A stretch of 64,000 bases of DNA from Chondrosia reniformis (Eukaryota; Porifera; Demospongiae; Chondrillida; Chondrillidae), in NCBI GenBank assembly GCA_947172415.1, contig OX359192.1, positions 2,296,501-2,360,500 on the forward strand, written 5' to 3'. Every line of letters begins with the position of its first letter. The first letter of the stretch is position 1. Below the pieces are notes generated by a model, which had not been told where the DNA came from, did not search any database, and saw nothing but the letters and a program-made list of their open reading frames with translations. Below, in pieces: positions 24,501-37,041 of the stretch. A program made the translations under genes and the position numbers.

Positions 24501-26867
24501 AGGTCCTGGATATGTTGTCAAGCCCAATGGATTCATGTCAAAGCTCTTTACTATGTGATAATGGAGCATTCTTGGCATCTCTAATCCTCTCACTCATTTC
24601 ACTCAAAGTTAGTTCAGTAATGTGCCTGTTCTGTATTACTTTTTAGTAGAATCAAATGTTACATGTTGCATACTTTGTACTACATACGTAGTTGGTTGTA
24701 GGCCCGAAATGTTTAATGGGGTTTATCAGGAATACACTACTTTATGTTCAACTACCTGAAGAGGACATTCAAAGGAAGGTACAAGATGGTCTACATCTAT
24801 TACTTTCCAAGGAATATATCAAGATTGGCTCTAAGACAGAGCCTGACAGTATCAGTTATGAAGCCACTTCACTTGGAGTGGCAACATTCAAAGGAATGTT
24901 GGATGTCTCAATTGGACACAAAGTCTTCAGTGACTTGAAAATGTGCCAGAGGTGCCTTGTTCTCTCAAATGACCTCCATTTGTTGTATTTGGCAACCCCG
25001 CCTGACCTTGTTCATAGTCTTACGCCTCAGTGGATGATTTACCTTCAAATAGTAAGACCCACATTAAATATCAAATCTGGAAGTACACACAGTTAGATTG
25101 TAACTCTTGTTTTTTCTGTGTATTATTACTAACAAAGAGACCAATGAATGGAATAACATTAGTGAAGCCTGCTTGGACATCCTCATAACCGTTTAATTAC
25201 TTTATAAGATTACTTTCTTATGCAGTTTGCCAAACTAAGTGAAGATGAATGTAAAGTGGCAGAACTAATTGGTGTCTCTGAGGGAATCATATCCCGGAAA
25301 GCAACTGGATTTGGTAGGAAGCTGGTAAGTATGCATGTACGTAGATCTTAGTATTTCAAGGTCTTGCCTTTAATTAGATAATATGAATAGGGTAATTCCA
25401 TCTCTGGTGTGATTTTCATTTTTCCTCCAAAATGCAATGAACTTTCACTTGATACTCAAATGTAACCAAGTATATGTATGTACAATGACTACTGCTCTAT
25501 CAAGTACAAGCATGAAATCCCAGGTCTTGCTTTATAAACAGACAAAGTAACTGAAATTTATAATAGAATAAGGATTTCTTCTAACTGCATCAAACCTATC
25601 TTTTGGATGGTTCATCTTTCGATAATTCGAGCATCTAAAGACGCAGTTTTCCGTTCTCTTTTTTCCGTCGGACGTTTCGACCCTGGGGGTCTTCTTCAGC
25701 GACTCAATAATCAATGTAAATTGAGTTATTGAAGTATAGTTTAGCTAATATATGTTGTTCAAGTCATTAACTGCCTAATATTGCCACTTTCATTCACATG
25801 TGAACTATGTAGTGGCGTTAATGTATGAACTATGTATTTTCTGCTGTATTCTACATTGTATAGACTGATGAAATGATGTCAGTGTACTGCCGTTTTTTTC
25901 TAAGTCTGATGTTGAGGGCCATGTTAAAGATGGAGGGCAGTCAGAGCATATGGATTGTGGCTAACCAGTTTCAATGTTCCCGAGGCTTTCTTCAGTCTTT
26001 GCTGCAGTCAGCTTCTTCATTTGCATTCTCTTTGGTGCAGTTCACAGAGGTATGTACGTAAGTCTAATGGTGCTGTCTTGTCCTGTATTAGTCAGGTCAG
26101 TGTCCATATGCATACGTACATACGTATGTAGATATAAGAATATAGTTGATCTCTGGTCTTGCCTCAACTCATTATATTCACATGAAGAACTGAGGCAACA
26201 TTCAGAGACTGCTATATGAAAACTAGCTAATATATTTATGTTGTGAAAGTGCATCTACGTATATACTTTAAAGTTGAAAGTTCATAGTCTATATATATAT
26301 ACGTATATGTATTGTATCTAGAAATGCAAAGTACTTTTTCTTTCCACATCTTCTGTAGAATTTACCAGAATTATGGGCTATTAATGCATTACTTCCTTCA
26401 CTGGTCAAAAAGCTAACCTATGCATGCAGCATTGAAATAGTTCCTTTACTAGAAATTAAAGGATTGAAACAGGTACGTGTGCATGTCACATGTTGCCAGC
26501 AGTCTAGTTAGTATGTGCTGCATGTCACGTTCTAGTTAGTATGTGCTGCATGTCACGTTCTAGTTAGTATGTGCTGCATGTACACCTGCAGGGGAGGGCG
26601 AGACAGTTGTACAATGCTGGGTACAGGACTCCACAGCAGCTTGCTCAAGCTAGGCCAGAGGATCTTTGTGGGAAAGTTGAACATCTCTTTCCAAATACTG
26701 CAAAGAGACTGATAAAATGTGCAAAAGTGTGTATGTTGAAGTTCTGTACTTTAATGTACGTAGTTTTACACTGCTTATTTCCATATCAGATTCTTTTATC
26801 GGAGAAATTGGATGAATTACAAGATGAAATAGCAGAAGTCAAGCTTTTTTTACCGCATGATTCTTGA
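18561..26867 (+). CDS. HELQ: HELQ, superfamily 2 DNA helicase of the Hel308 type
   Basis: A 3'-5' DNA helicase for replication-fork and crosslink repair, nuclear. 17 exons, about 1019 residues (animal HELQ is about 1100): 18561..19359, 20462..20640, 21250..21378, 21446..21517, 21760..21930, 22241..22354, 22615..22754, 23354..23421, 23719..23887, 24303..24444, 24503..24607, 24692..25051, 25226..25324, 25864..26049, 26359..26472, 26592..26726, 26790..26867. The phase holds at every junction. Motifs: Walker [10 protein letters not shown] (K about 294), DELH (about 392-395), GMSATLSN, the motif IV-V run [16 protein letters not shown], and motif [16 protein letters not shown] winged-helix/ratchet region and a helix-hairpin-like end ([17 protein letters not shown]) complete the Hel308 layout. 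The long N-terminal exon (about 266 aa) is low-complexity with a basic KRKRKR patch. In-frame ATGs also exist at 18501 and 18441; 18561 gives the shortest plausible start. Confidence 0.95.
19432..19785 (-). mobile_element. Tigger/pogo deletion derivative with TA target duplication
   Basis: The ends AGTAGAACCTCGGTTATCC and its reverse complement are flanked by TA on both sides (19430-19431 and 19786-19787), as expected for Tc1/mariner-pogo elements. The internal 354 bp retains only the start of a transposase on the minus strand. It sits in HELQ intron 1. Confidence 0.9.
19506..19682 (-). pseudogene. Truncated Tigger transposase, N-terminal HTH only
   Basis: A 58-residue minus-strand frame starts [20 protein letters not shown] and continues [20 protein letters not shown] then [12 protein letters not shown]. 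This is the CENP-B-type N-terminal HTH of Tigger transposases. It stops before any DDE domain. Confidence 0.8.
20055..20205 (-). repeat. Hammerhead-family repeat, G12 deleted
   Basis: The minus strand has CTGATGA, the extra A, helix II GACTC-TCA-GGGTC and then AAACG. The G of the invariant GAA is missing. The right flank carries the family block ACCATCCGAAGGATAAGTTT. HELQ intron 1. Confidence 0.7.
20335..20420 (+). repeat. Interspersed repeat family 3, copy a
   Basis: The segment TTCCCCTATAGGCTCTTTTT ... CATGTAGGAAAATG ... ATCTTAGATTTTT is found inverted at 36530-36615. The two unlinked copies mark a dispersed element of unknown class. Confidence 0.65.
23436..23660. repeat. Palindromic repeat related to the hammerhead family, core lost
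   Basis: The two ends (AATAAGGATTACTTCT and AGAAGAAATCCTCTTATTC) and inner blocks (GATAATTTTGAGCATCTAA and TAGATGTTCAAAAT) mirror each other as in the other copies. The central ribozyme block is absent. HELQ intron. Confidence 0.6.
25560..25712 (-). ncRNA. Repeat carrying a hammerhead ribozyme with complete core (copy 2)
   Basis: This is the best ribozyme candidate, on the minus strand. Helix I pairs GTCG (25703-25700) with CGAC (25670-25667). CTGAAGA is at 25699-25693, one extra A at 25692, helix II GACCC (25691-25687) with GGGTC (25683-25679) and loop CCA, GAA at 25678-25676, a palindromic ACGT at 25675-25672, and cleavage-site C at 25671. The CUGANGA and GAAA signatures and the GUC triplet are all intact. 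The flanking body carries the family blocks GGATTTCTTCTAACTGCATC and GATGGTTCATCTTTCG. It lies in a HELQ intron, antisense to HELQ. Confidence 0.8.
26490..26582 (+). repeat. Short tandem repeat, about three 31-bp units
   Basis: TCTAGTTAGTATGTGCTGCA plus TGTCACGT recurs three times just before the acceptor of the HELQ exon starting at 26592. Confidence 0.85.
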
Positions 26868-27572
26868 TAGTGTTAATGATGGTAATTGATTCTTTCATTT
26901 TGTTTGTAAAGTTTTAACCCAATTATAACCTCATCGGTGATCCTTGTATTATATGCACATTTATTATATTGCATGATGTATACGTATGTCTACTCTGAAG
27001 AACGTATACTGAACAAATCAAATAGTACAAGTGATATGTATGAGATAAGTATATCATACAAATGGGGTATGTATACATGCAATAAGTAAGGGATATACAT
27101 ATGTGATACCTAAGGCAAAACATGACAAACGGGATATCTGTTACATTTTAAGATGAAAAACAATTTGTAATACTGCAATTGCAAGCTGCATACCTACTTG
27201 CATAGGTCCAGTTCATATACATGTACTGATATATTATATACCACATCAGTCCTAACTATCTGCAGCTCTTTTTTCGCATATATGAATAAAGTGTAACAAA
27301 GTTTTCAAGGCCCAGCATTAAAATACATCAGGTGACTGTTACAACTATCTTGACACATACATATATATTAAGGATGCATATATCACACTTCGGGTTGTAT
27401 CTTTCCCCTTGGAAATAGCTGTTGATACATTCTTAGGTGGTGTAACAATGTAAATGAATCACTTCACAAGTACATGTATAAAAATTACCCAAGCAATTTC
27501 ATTAAGTATATTTTTAAGGAATCATTTCATTATAATATTGCTGACACCAAAATAACAAATACAGCAGGTCTG
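26868..27572. other. Intergenic, HELQ and RPS15 3' ends
   Basis: About 700 bp between convergent stop codons, AT-rich, with both 3' UTRs. I recognised no repeat or RNA gene. Confidence 0.5.
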
Positions 27573-28274
27573 TCACTTGAGTGGAATGAATCTAGACGAG
27601 TGAGTTGCTCCAATACCAGGTCTTCCATGTCTCACCGGCTTATATGTGATTGAAAATTCTCCAAGGTAATGGCTAACCATTTCTGGCTGCAAAGGAAATA
27701 CAAAACAAAAAGGAATTCGATGAAAAACTTGATAGCTACTATACTTAACACATGTCCTAAGTTACACGTGTTTAGATAACAAACGCAAATACTAAACTGG
27801 ACTATAAACGAACACTACAAAATCGTTACCTTAATTTCCACTTGGTTGAAGGTTTTCCCGTTATGTATTCCAACTACACTACCTATCATCTCTGGAACCA
27901 CTATCATATTGCGCAAATGAGTCTTGATACAGGCAGGTTTCTCCAATTCAGGACACTCCTTCTTTGCCTTTCTTAATCTCTTGATCAAGGCCAACGGTTT
28001 CCTTTTCAACCCACGAGAAAATCTACATAAACAGGCACACATATACTCATAAAAATGCTGCCAATCCAACTATTTGGTTTGCCTCACCTTCGCCTCGCTC
28101 TAGCATGGAAAAGAGTCATAAGCTGTTCCGTAGGCATGTCTAGAAGCTGGTCCAAATCAACTCCCCTGTACGTGAACTTCCTAAACGTTCTCTTCTTTTT
28201 TACTTGCTGCTCCTGATATCAAAGAGAAAGGGTCAAAACTAGAAATTATAATACAGACACTGACTTACCGCCAT
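27573..28274 (-). CDS. RPS15: Ribosomal protein S15 (uS19)
   Basis: Complete 145-residue 40S protein in four minus-strand exons: 28269..28274 (only Met-Ala), 28088..28212, 27830..28022 and 27573..27686. The length equals that of vertebrate RPS15. Motifs: [56 protein letters not shown] and the conserved C-terminus with [19 protein letters not shown] ending IPLK. All junctions keep phase. The ATG lies 168 bp from the divergent FERM-protein start, so the promoter is shared. Identification is certain. Confidence 0.98.
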
Positions 28275-28442
28275 CTTCTATACACGTGTGGAGGATTGCG
28301 TTCGCGAAAGACGGAACTGCGCATGCTCAATGCCTCACGTTGTTATTGCGACACTGAAATGGAAGATGTATAATAGTCGCGGCAGTCAAAAGATCGTAAT
28401 AGTCACTGTTCTGACACAACAGGTTCTACAGTAATCAAAGTA
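28275..28442. promoter_or_regulatory. 168-bp bidirectional promoter, RPS15 / FERM gene
   Basis: Two divergent ATGs leave only 168 bp. The segment is GC- and CpG-richer than its surroundings and holds a CACGTG E-box, TCGCGAA, and CTGCGCATGCTC (about 28317-28328), which resembles the NRF1 core GCGCATGC. No TATA box is evident. Confidence 0.6.
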
Positions 28443-31400
28443 ATGAGTAACTTTTTTAGACGACGATCAACAGTATTGCTTTGCAGCTACACAATCCATG
28501 CTCTAGATGGAAGCGTTTTCAGGATTCCGTTATCGGTAAGCGATTCAGCGACGGACTTGGTTTGGCCCTGCTTTTGACTTTAACGATTCATCTGTTCACA
28601 GAAAAAGGCGACGGGCCAAGAATTATTATTACAAACTTTCATGCATCTGAAAATTCAAGATGCATCATCTTTGGGATTGGTGTTTGCTGGAGAGAGCGGA
28701 CAAGAAGTACGTTAGCCTCATTTGGGCCGTTGCGTGCTATAATTTATATCTATACTTCACTTTAGGAGTGGGTTAACCCGGTGAAACCTCTCCGAAAGCA
28801 GTTACCAGGTAAGTATTGCTATTTGAGAAACTGCCAGTTCGTTGATGATTTCGTTACTAAAGCTAAATTAGGAAGGTCAACTTTTAGTTATGATATAGTG
28901 ACTTCGTACAGATTCTCAAACCAAGACGACAAGTAAAAGTGATTCTGGTCCTTGTAGCTGACCAATAATACAGTAATTATTTCGCCGGCATAACGAGATG
29001 GTTATCGATCTCCGCGCGGATATAGGTTTAGTAATCTCATGTTCGACTTTATTATACTGTAGCATTTTCCGATATTACGTGTACCCATAGTTAATCAATT
29101 TTCAATCTGTAACATGATTTATAGAAGGAGAAGACAGTGATTTATACCTTCAAGTTCGCGTATATCCTTTATCTCCTCAAAATGTCAAGGATTCACAAGC
29201 CAGGTATGCATTTTTGTGTTTTGTGTTGCCAATTTACAAATAGTTGATAACATTAAAGAATCTGTGTAAATTAGCTGACAAGAGATAAACAATGCACACA
29301 TTATGCACATTCAGCTGTGCTGAGCTCAGCAAGATTACCCTTGGTCTCTCTTTCAGGTATCAGTTTTTCCTTCAACTTAAAAAGGACTTTCTAGAAGGAA
29401 GGTTAGTCGAGTACTGCCTCACTTACATTTAATCACTCTGCATGCGGTAATGTGCTCATGAAATACATTTAATCACACACATGTAGGAATGTTTACCTTT
29501 GATAAGCATTTATAAACTGGAAATGTTTAGCCTTGAAAACTGATAGTTGAAAGTGAAGGTATATATCCTAAAACATGTTATCCTCTAGAGGATTTGTATC
29601 ATGAATTAGGTTGTTTGACATTCACAGGCAGTACCTGATCACTGAAGTAGTGTTTATGTGTCAAATTGACAGTTGGTTGTTAAAATGACATTAATTGATT
29701 TAGATATTAGATTAAGCTGTTAGATTCCCATAATACAGTAGTTCATTTTCCTGAGAATGGTAGCTAATTTGGGAGAGACCACTTTAACATGACTGCTGTT
29801 TGTCTAAGCATGTGTGATTGGTGGTCACTAATAGTGTCTTGTTTCCCCTTTTAGGTTAAGGAGTTCTCAGACACATCAGACTAGCTTTGTGGCTCTTCTT
29901 CTCCAAGGTACGTTTACATGGTTTATGGTATATGGTGAATACTGTGATACTGATTGAAGTGGTGATTGAATGACTGTGGATGGTGTAGGATATCCTCATT
30001 AATTGTATGTCTTTTTGTGTCTACTTTCCTTGTAATCCAAAACCGTTAGCAACTTCTGCCTATTAATACCTAATACAAAAGTCAGTGTACACTTTTATAT
30101 GTCTATATGGTGTTTGCAGTAACCTCTTATTGCTGAATGTAATGTGTGTTTTAATTCCCTCTTCAGCTGAACTTGGGGACTACTCAGAAAGTACTTTACC
30201 CTCCGACTATCTAGAACAGAGTGGCTTGCTGAACCAACAAGTTAGTGATCCCCTTGAACCTGCTCTTTGAAAGGTCTAATTACCTAATAGAATCTACACA
30301 AAGGCACAGTTATTGTTTTGAATCTCATTTACCTATGGTTGTATACAGTGCCTTAACTTCATTAGTTGAGTGTAACAGATGCCACTAGCCAGACTGTACT
30401 TAGACAAGTAGTTCAAGCAATGGTGCTTCAGACAAACTTCCTAGCATGTACATCTTGTGACATTGTTTCTTATGATAATAATGTCTGGTTTTATTATATA
30501 GTGTTTTATTATTTAGTACTGTTTTAAAGTAATTTAAAAGTTGTGGCAAAGCAACAGATGTGGATTTCATTGCCTTACAGTAGTAGTAATGAATTTTAGG
30601 AATTTGCCTTTTTAATGTTTTAATGAATTAATAGAAGGGAATGTGTTGGTATGCTTGTGACATCATCCTACCTTATGGGACTATTATATTTATGTGTGTT
30701 CAATGTTCTATTATATATATATAGTCATGACTAGAGGTAGCATTTAAAAAATGTCTAAACCATTACGAGTAACATTTTCAATTCTGTATTTGGTATTAAA
30801 TTATTTTAAACACTAGAAATGACAGTATTGAATGTCATGTCTCAATGAAGTACACACATTTTATTGCTCTTGTGCTGTGTAGTTATTGCAACACAAAGAT
30901 CAGATCATAGCTGCTCACAAGGAACTGAGGTAAAGACTAGCAATCCAAAGTAATGTCGTCTGAAATGATCTAATTGTTTTATCTCTATTAACAAGTGAAT
31001 CCATTAAATCAACCCTTATTGAGTAATACCCCGAAGCCATTGCAACATTCGTAAACAGAATACATACATGTAACTCATGTGTCTACTGTTTATTATTTTA
31101 AGTTGGAGGCTCCCATGCTCTCCTCCACACACGTAAATGTACATATTCAGTTTACTACTCAGTACATACATACATACATACATACATACATACATACATA
31201 CATACATACATACATACATACATACATACATACATAGTTGATGCTTCCATAAGTACGTATGTATGTGTATATAAGTATACATACGTACATGATTAATGAT
31301 GAACTACGTAGTACTCACAATTACAGTCATATAACTTTCTAGAATTAAACTCTTAGACTTAGTGTATATTTTTCAACTCAGTGACTTGTGGGCCCAGAAA

Positions 31401-34400
31401 TCCACATCATCTTATAATATACGTATGTATGTATACGTACATATTTCTTTAGGGCGATGACATTTGATGAATGTGAATACCAGTTTCTTGAAATGGCTGA
31501 AATGCAGGATCTTTATGGAATAACTCTTTACCCAGTTTTGGTGAGTTCTGCTGTTTCCGTATGTTACATAGTGTAGTGTACGTAATGTATCTGATGTATA
31601 TACTCAGTATTCCTTAATGTTTCTGTGTTCACATGACAAGGAAATGTATGCAGGTACTTTGGATGTAACTGCTGAAGTGGACAATACTATTTATCACTTT
31701 ATGGGATTACGTAACCTTCCATTTCTTTATTGTACAAATACTTTGACATTTCAGTGATTGCTGGATATACGTATATCATGTATTCAGTTAGAGGCTGCAG
31801 AGTACTACTAATAAATGTGTAAATTCTTAGTGGATTTCAAAGTGTATAAAATGTTCTCTGTCAATCATTGATGTACGTATGTACGTACATAACAGGGCTT
31901 TTATAGAATCATTAGAGAGGGTGTACTCATATTATTTCTTAAAGAGGGAGAAGGGTAAATACCCTAAAAGAAGTTTATGAGGTAGCCAAGTTACAAGTTG
32001 ATGGGTTGGTGTGTGTACCCTCTCCAGTACTAGTGGTAGAGTGAAGCTTGCAAAAAGAATGTCTTTGTTACATTAAATGAAAGGGTAGTTATGTATACGT
32101 AGTTGTGTATATAGTATTTTGTGATGGTTGACATTTATGTATGTACACACATGGCTCTTTAGCAGATGCATACGTACGTATATCTGGACTGTATAGTGAA
32201 GCAAAAGAACAAAGCGAATATGTACTTTTATCCCCATTAAAGCCTCTCTATATTTAATTGCCTATTTAATTTCTTATAGGATAAAATGCTACACATGCAT
32301 CAGTCATACGTACGTACGTATGTATGTAGAAAGTTGGTGTTTTAAATTGCAATATATTTTATTCTCATTCAAAAGTGTACAAACGCCAACCATTTGTGTG
32401 AATACATATTTATGAAGGCAATGGACAGTTTGTATACTTTAAAACCAGTTTTAACATGAATCTGAAGTCTTGTCTGAAACCTTGAAATAACCATACGTAT
32501 GAGTCATGCTAGAGTGCTCTGTTGTGTATGAACTGTGTTCAGTGTGCTTAGCATCAGAATCCATTGAATTCACAGGCAGTCAAGTGTATATTGTGAAATG
32601 AAAGTGGTTACCTTGGTTACGTGTATAAGACTGCTGTATTGTGGGAGTGTGTCTAAAGCTTTCTTTTTGAAGGAATTTACATATATGAAAAGAGTGCTGC
32701 CTGCCTACTGGTTTAGTAGGATTTGCTACCAATGTAACCTTTGAAAGCATATCATCATCATTAAACTCTGGATATTACCCCTGCCCACTCATGTCCTCTG
32801 AGGAGCACAATGAGCTGTACATACATATGTGCTTACATATACGTATGTATGTGTATACATCATTATTATGTCTGCATGAAATGAGTGAATTCTGTGTTAC
32901 CATTCTTGTAGGATTCTGATAAGAGGCAAGTCAGTTTGGGATTAGGTCCTTCTGGCGTGCACATTGTGGTTGGTACTGTGCACATAGCCGTGTACAACTG
33001 GTAAGTGTACGTAGGTATAATATATAGGACCATTGAATACAGACCGATGTGACTATTGAATACAGAGACTGATGTGACTATTGAATACAGAGACTGATGT
33101 GTGATATTAAAATATTGAGTATATTGTCTTCTGTCATGTGAATATGTTGTCTTTGATTAGACCTCTAGTAATCAGAGAATAATGGTTTGATGCCAAATAA
33201 GTCTTTGAGAAGAAGACATCAAATAAAGGATAACTTTAGTTGCATTGTATTATGAGGTGTACGTAGATGATGATATTAAATTACTACAGCACAGCCAAAT
33301 TAAATCTGATCTTTATCAATTCACAGGAGCTCTGTGTTGAAGATTACATCCAAATATCACACACTTTACATAAAGATAAGAACCCACCATGTAAGTATCA
33401 ACTTAATCATTGCAATTAAGTTACAAAGAAGTCAGCTTATTTCTCAACTTTGGCAATATCCTACTAGACATAATGTACGTACATATGTACATAGGTATAC
33501 TATAAACACAATGGTAATACAGTATAAAGGTATATAAAGGTACTTATATAATCACCACATCTGTTTGTGGTATTTCTTGTTGTGTATTATACTATTAGAA
33601 AATCCTAAAGGTCATATGCCAAGTAAATTTCTTTTAAGCTTCTTACACATCTTGTTTTAACTCAGTTATTAGATTAATAACCTAGTTAATCTTCTGCTCA
33701 TTAAGTAAAGTACTTACATACATACCTAGATACATTAAGCTGCACTTGTATTTGAAATGTTTGGTGTAGTTATTGAAAATGGTAAGATTCAGTCTATTAA
33801 AGCCACTTCACTATGAGCAGTACATACATAGCTACGTACTACAGAGCTACTTTAAGTGGATTCCCATGCTTTGGCAGTGATAACGGCTAGAGGAATGTAC
33901 TTATGAGACATTGATGCTGTTAGTTCTAGGGTTCCTGGTGCTGCTATGACTTCATTTCCCACTGGTCCCCATTGCATCATACGTAGATCTACATTGCTGT
34001 AGGATAATTAAAATGTGAACACCCATATTGGATTTCACTGTCTTGTTGGCAACATGTCATGCAATGTCTCATTTTGGTTGATTTTTAACGTTGTTTAGAC
34101 TATGGCCATTCATGTGGTGAAGTTCTACTGTCCATCTTCCTCAATTTGCAAGCAGCTGTGTCTATTATGTCAGGAGATGCAAGGTATATACAGGTCAGTT
34201 TGTAGTGTACTTATGTATGATAGGGGTTCTTCTAACTTGCATATCTTTGAAAGGGTTCATCTTACAATCTCTTTTGAGCATCTAAAGATGTATTTGTTGG
34301 AACTTCTTGTCAGAGTGAACACTTCTTCAGATTGGTACATGTAACAGATGATGTAATTACTTGAGTCCTGTTTAATTCTGTATTTTTTCTATTATAACAT

Positions 34401-37041
34401 TAATCTTGTTGCATAGAGCTTTAGAAAGCCATGTCAAAGATTTTTCCTACTTATTATTTATATTCTGGTTATATGGTGCTGAGCATAAGGCTAATTTCTA
34501 AAATAGAGTCCTGACTGCTTAATGTTTCTCATATATAGGGAGGTGACACCGTATTCTGGTTCTTTTCGCAAGATGTGGAGTACTCGTGGAGGAGAGGTAA
34601 TCAAAGCTCCCTTTAAAAAGTTACGGAGGACAGCATCATTTGGCAGACAATCATCGTCAGCAGAAGGGGAGCAACCGACCAAGAAAACATTAACAAGAAA
34701 GTTATCCCTACAAGCAACACGTAAGACGAATTTCTCATTGTGCATTAATGTTCACACATTAAATTTAGTAGTTAATTTACTCTTAAAGACTTTATAGTCA
34801 GAAAGAGGCCTATGCACCAGTTATGCACTACGTACATCTGGCTCCTTGTGAATACATACCGTATGTACATATGTATTTTTACCTATGTGTGCACTTACCT
34901 ATGTGTGTACTTACCTATGTGTGTACCTACCTATGTGTGTACTTACCTATGTGTGTACCTACCTATGTGTGTACCTACCTATGTGTGTACCTACCTATGT
35001 GTGTACCTACCTATGTGTGTACCTACCTATGTGTGTACCTACCTATGTGAGTACCTACCTACCTATGTGTGTACTTACCTATGTCTTTAGCCTCAATGGA
35101 TGTCATGTCAATTCAAGAATCCCAAACAATGAAAAGAAGTATATCTGCCGGCTTTCAAGAAAGCTATCATACATCGGTCCAAATTCACCACCAGCATTCA
35201 TTGTAAGTTGGCCCCATACCAAAGCAGGCAAGATAAAGTTATAAAGTACATTTCTGTTGACATTGTTCTTATGCTTTTACCATTTGTGCCATTTGTGGCA
35301 AGCCGTTTGGCTGTTTTTCCTGTTAGTAACATAGTTTACCCAAATACTATATTGTCTGATGGTGTCATGTGTCTGTGAGCACACACAACGTATTATAATG
35401 ACGTTTAAGATTCAAACAGTGTATTTCTCTCCTCTTTCTCTTAGGCAAGACCCATCTGATGAACCTGCTAGAAGATATCAGGAAACTGGACAGCATGTAG
35501 CATCATCTAGGTTAGTTCACTTGAAATGGACTGGTAGGAAGGTTTAGACTTGACACGTGATACAAAACACACTTGCATAAGTAAGATGTATCAGATGTGT
35601 GTCTGGAATCCTGAGGTTGTTAACTTCAAATGTGCGTAGTGTAAATTGCACTTTTTCTTGCAATTTTACTTAATTAGATTTCACATTCTCACTTGTATTT
35701 TCTTTCAATGCCAAAGAAGATACCTATTATCATCAAACTTTATCTGTTTCACTTGAATGTCAGTATGCATGCCAATCATAATTCATTTAGTAATTATATG
35801 GTAGTTTACACTCAACCTTATGCTGCCTCTACTCGTTATGTTTTGTAATGAAACACGATATTTCATTGTTACTTTATACATTTTGACCCACTTTTGGACC
35901 TTTTGTCATCTTATCTTATGTATACTTACTGCATGAATAGCAATGTATTCAAAACATTCATCTTCTCAAATAATAGTCCTTATTCCACACCTAAAACGTC
36001 CAACATCATCCAAGACGATGTGGTTGCAGTAATACGGCCTCCTTCACAAGAGAGTAGTCGTTCTAAAGCTAGTAAGGCCATTTCAGAGAGTTCACTGAAT
36101 AATGTCTTGGATTGGTCAGGAAGAGCAGTTAGAAACATCACAAGCCACAGAAGTTTGACTACAGCTGATTTGTCCTCTGCCTCAGACACTGTCAGTCAAT
36201 CGGTGAGTATTTTGTGTCCAGCTACGTACATATTTATTACATAGAAAGGTCACTGAATGTAGTGGAATCATTAAGAGTGAGAATGTAATGAAGAATCCTC
36301 TCCAATTTTTTGGAAGACTCTTGGAGGCCATACTGTATTCAAGTGTGAGGTAGTTGATTGGTGCAAACCTTGGCGACTACAGTCACCTTATTCAGAAATC
36401 TGGTATCCTTACTCCATTAACTGGATCTACATAATTCTGTCCCTTTTCACCCAAGTAGGCCCTTATTGGGAGCCCTAGCTGGTGATGTCCTTTTGATTTG
36501 TGACTCAGAACGTATACCACTGAATTGCTTCAGAATGTATCATGAAAAAATCTAAGATTCATTTTCCTACATGCTATATGCCTATTCTGTAAAAGAGCCT
36601 ATAGGGGAACTAAACCTGAATGTACGTATGTACGTATAATTCTTATATTTATATTTCCTTTTTATGGGTCTCCTGTAGAGTGACAGATTATCCATTCAAA
36701 CTGATAGATCTGAAGCTGGGACTCCCAGAATGCAAGGTCTACTGAAGACCAATCCAGCAATCATGTCCACTCACGATGCTTTTAAACTGAAAAGCACTCA
36801 GTTAGACTCCAGTCAACCAAATGGTCCAGCTCCACTACACTTCGTAGAACTAAGCTCCTCTTCACCATCTCCTGTTCTTAGGAGAGAGAAGTCGGGTAGA
36901 AGGAGCGACAGACGTAGGAAGAGTCTTCTGTTTGAGACACAGCTAGAAGATGACCTCAGATCCTCTCAGTTGCTAGATCCACATATTGTGAGCATGCTGT
37001 TTGAAACATCTCAGCAGGAGGAGTTGAGTTGTGATTTATAG
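28443..37041 (+). CDS. FERM-domain protein of the band 4.1/FRMD type
   Basis: A membrane-cytoskeleton linker by family. 17 exons, about 607 residues: 28443..28535, 28602..28706, 28766..28808, 29125..29203, 29357..29401, 29855..29907, 30167..30240, 30883..30929, 31453..31540, 32912..33000, 33327..33390, 34099..34193, 34539..34720, 35091..35202, 35445..35510, 35977..36202, 36679..37041. The phase is kept throughout. The ubiquitin-like lobe (VLLCSYTIHALDGSVFRIPL; GQELLLQTFMHLKIQD), the acyl-CoA-binding-like lobe (RYQFFLQLKKDFLEGRL; LQAELGDYS) and the PH-like lobe (GLGPSGVHIVVGTVHIAVYN; SKYHTLYIKIR) cover about residues 10-290. The rest is Ser/Arg-rich with possible basophilic kinase sites (RRTASFG, TRKLSLQ) and no phosphatase, PDZ or spectrin-actin domain. 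Which FRMD subfamily is unclear. It is divergent from RPS15. Confidence 0.9.
31164..31236 (+). repeat. (CATA)n microsatellite
   Basis: About 18 tandem CATA units in a FERM-gene intron. Confidence 0.95.
34212..34345 (+). repeat. Hammerhead-family flank, core degenerate
   Basis: Family blocks TTCTTCTAACTTGCAT, AAGGGTTCATCTTAC and TTTTGAGCATCTAAAGATG are present, but the ribozyme core is eroded. FERM-gene intron. Confidence 0.6.
34885..35080 (+). repeat. Minisatellite, 16-bp unit
   Basis: About twelve units of TACCTATGTGTGTACC and near variants. The array ends within about 10 bases of the acceptor for the FERM-gene exon at 35091. The open frames across it have no coding signal. Confidence 0.95.
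36530..36615 (-). repeat. Interspersed repeat family 3, copy b
   Basis: An inverted copy of 20335-20420, with AAAAAATCTAAGAT, TTTTCCTACATGCTATATG and AGAGCCTATAGGGGAACTAA. Confidence 0.65.

Noticed and set aside
34812-35244. Three overlapping frames across the 16-bp minisatellite
   Set aside because: Open only because the repeat unit has no stop; the real exon starts at 35091 in another frame.
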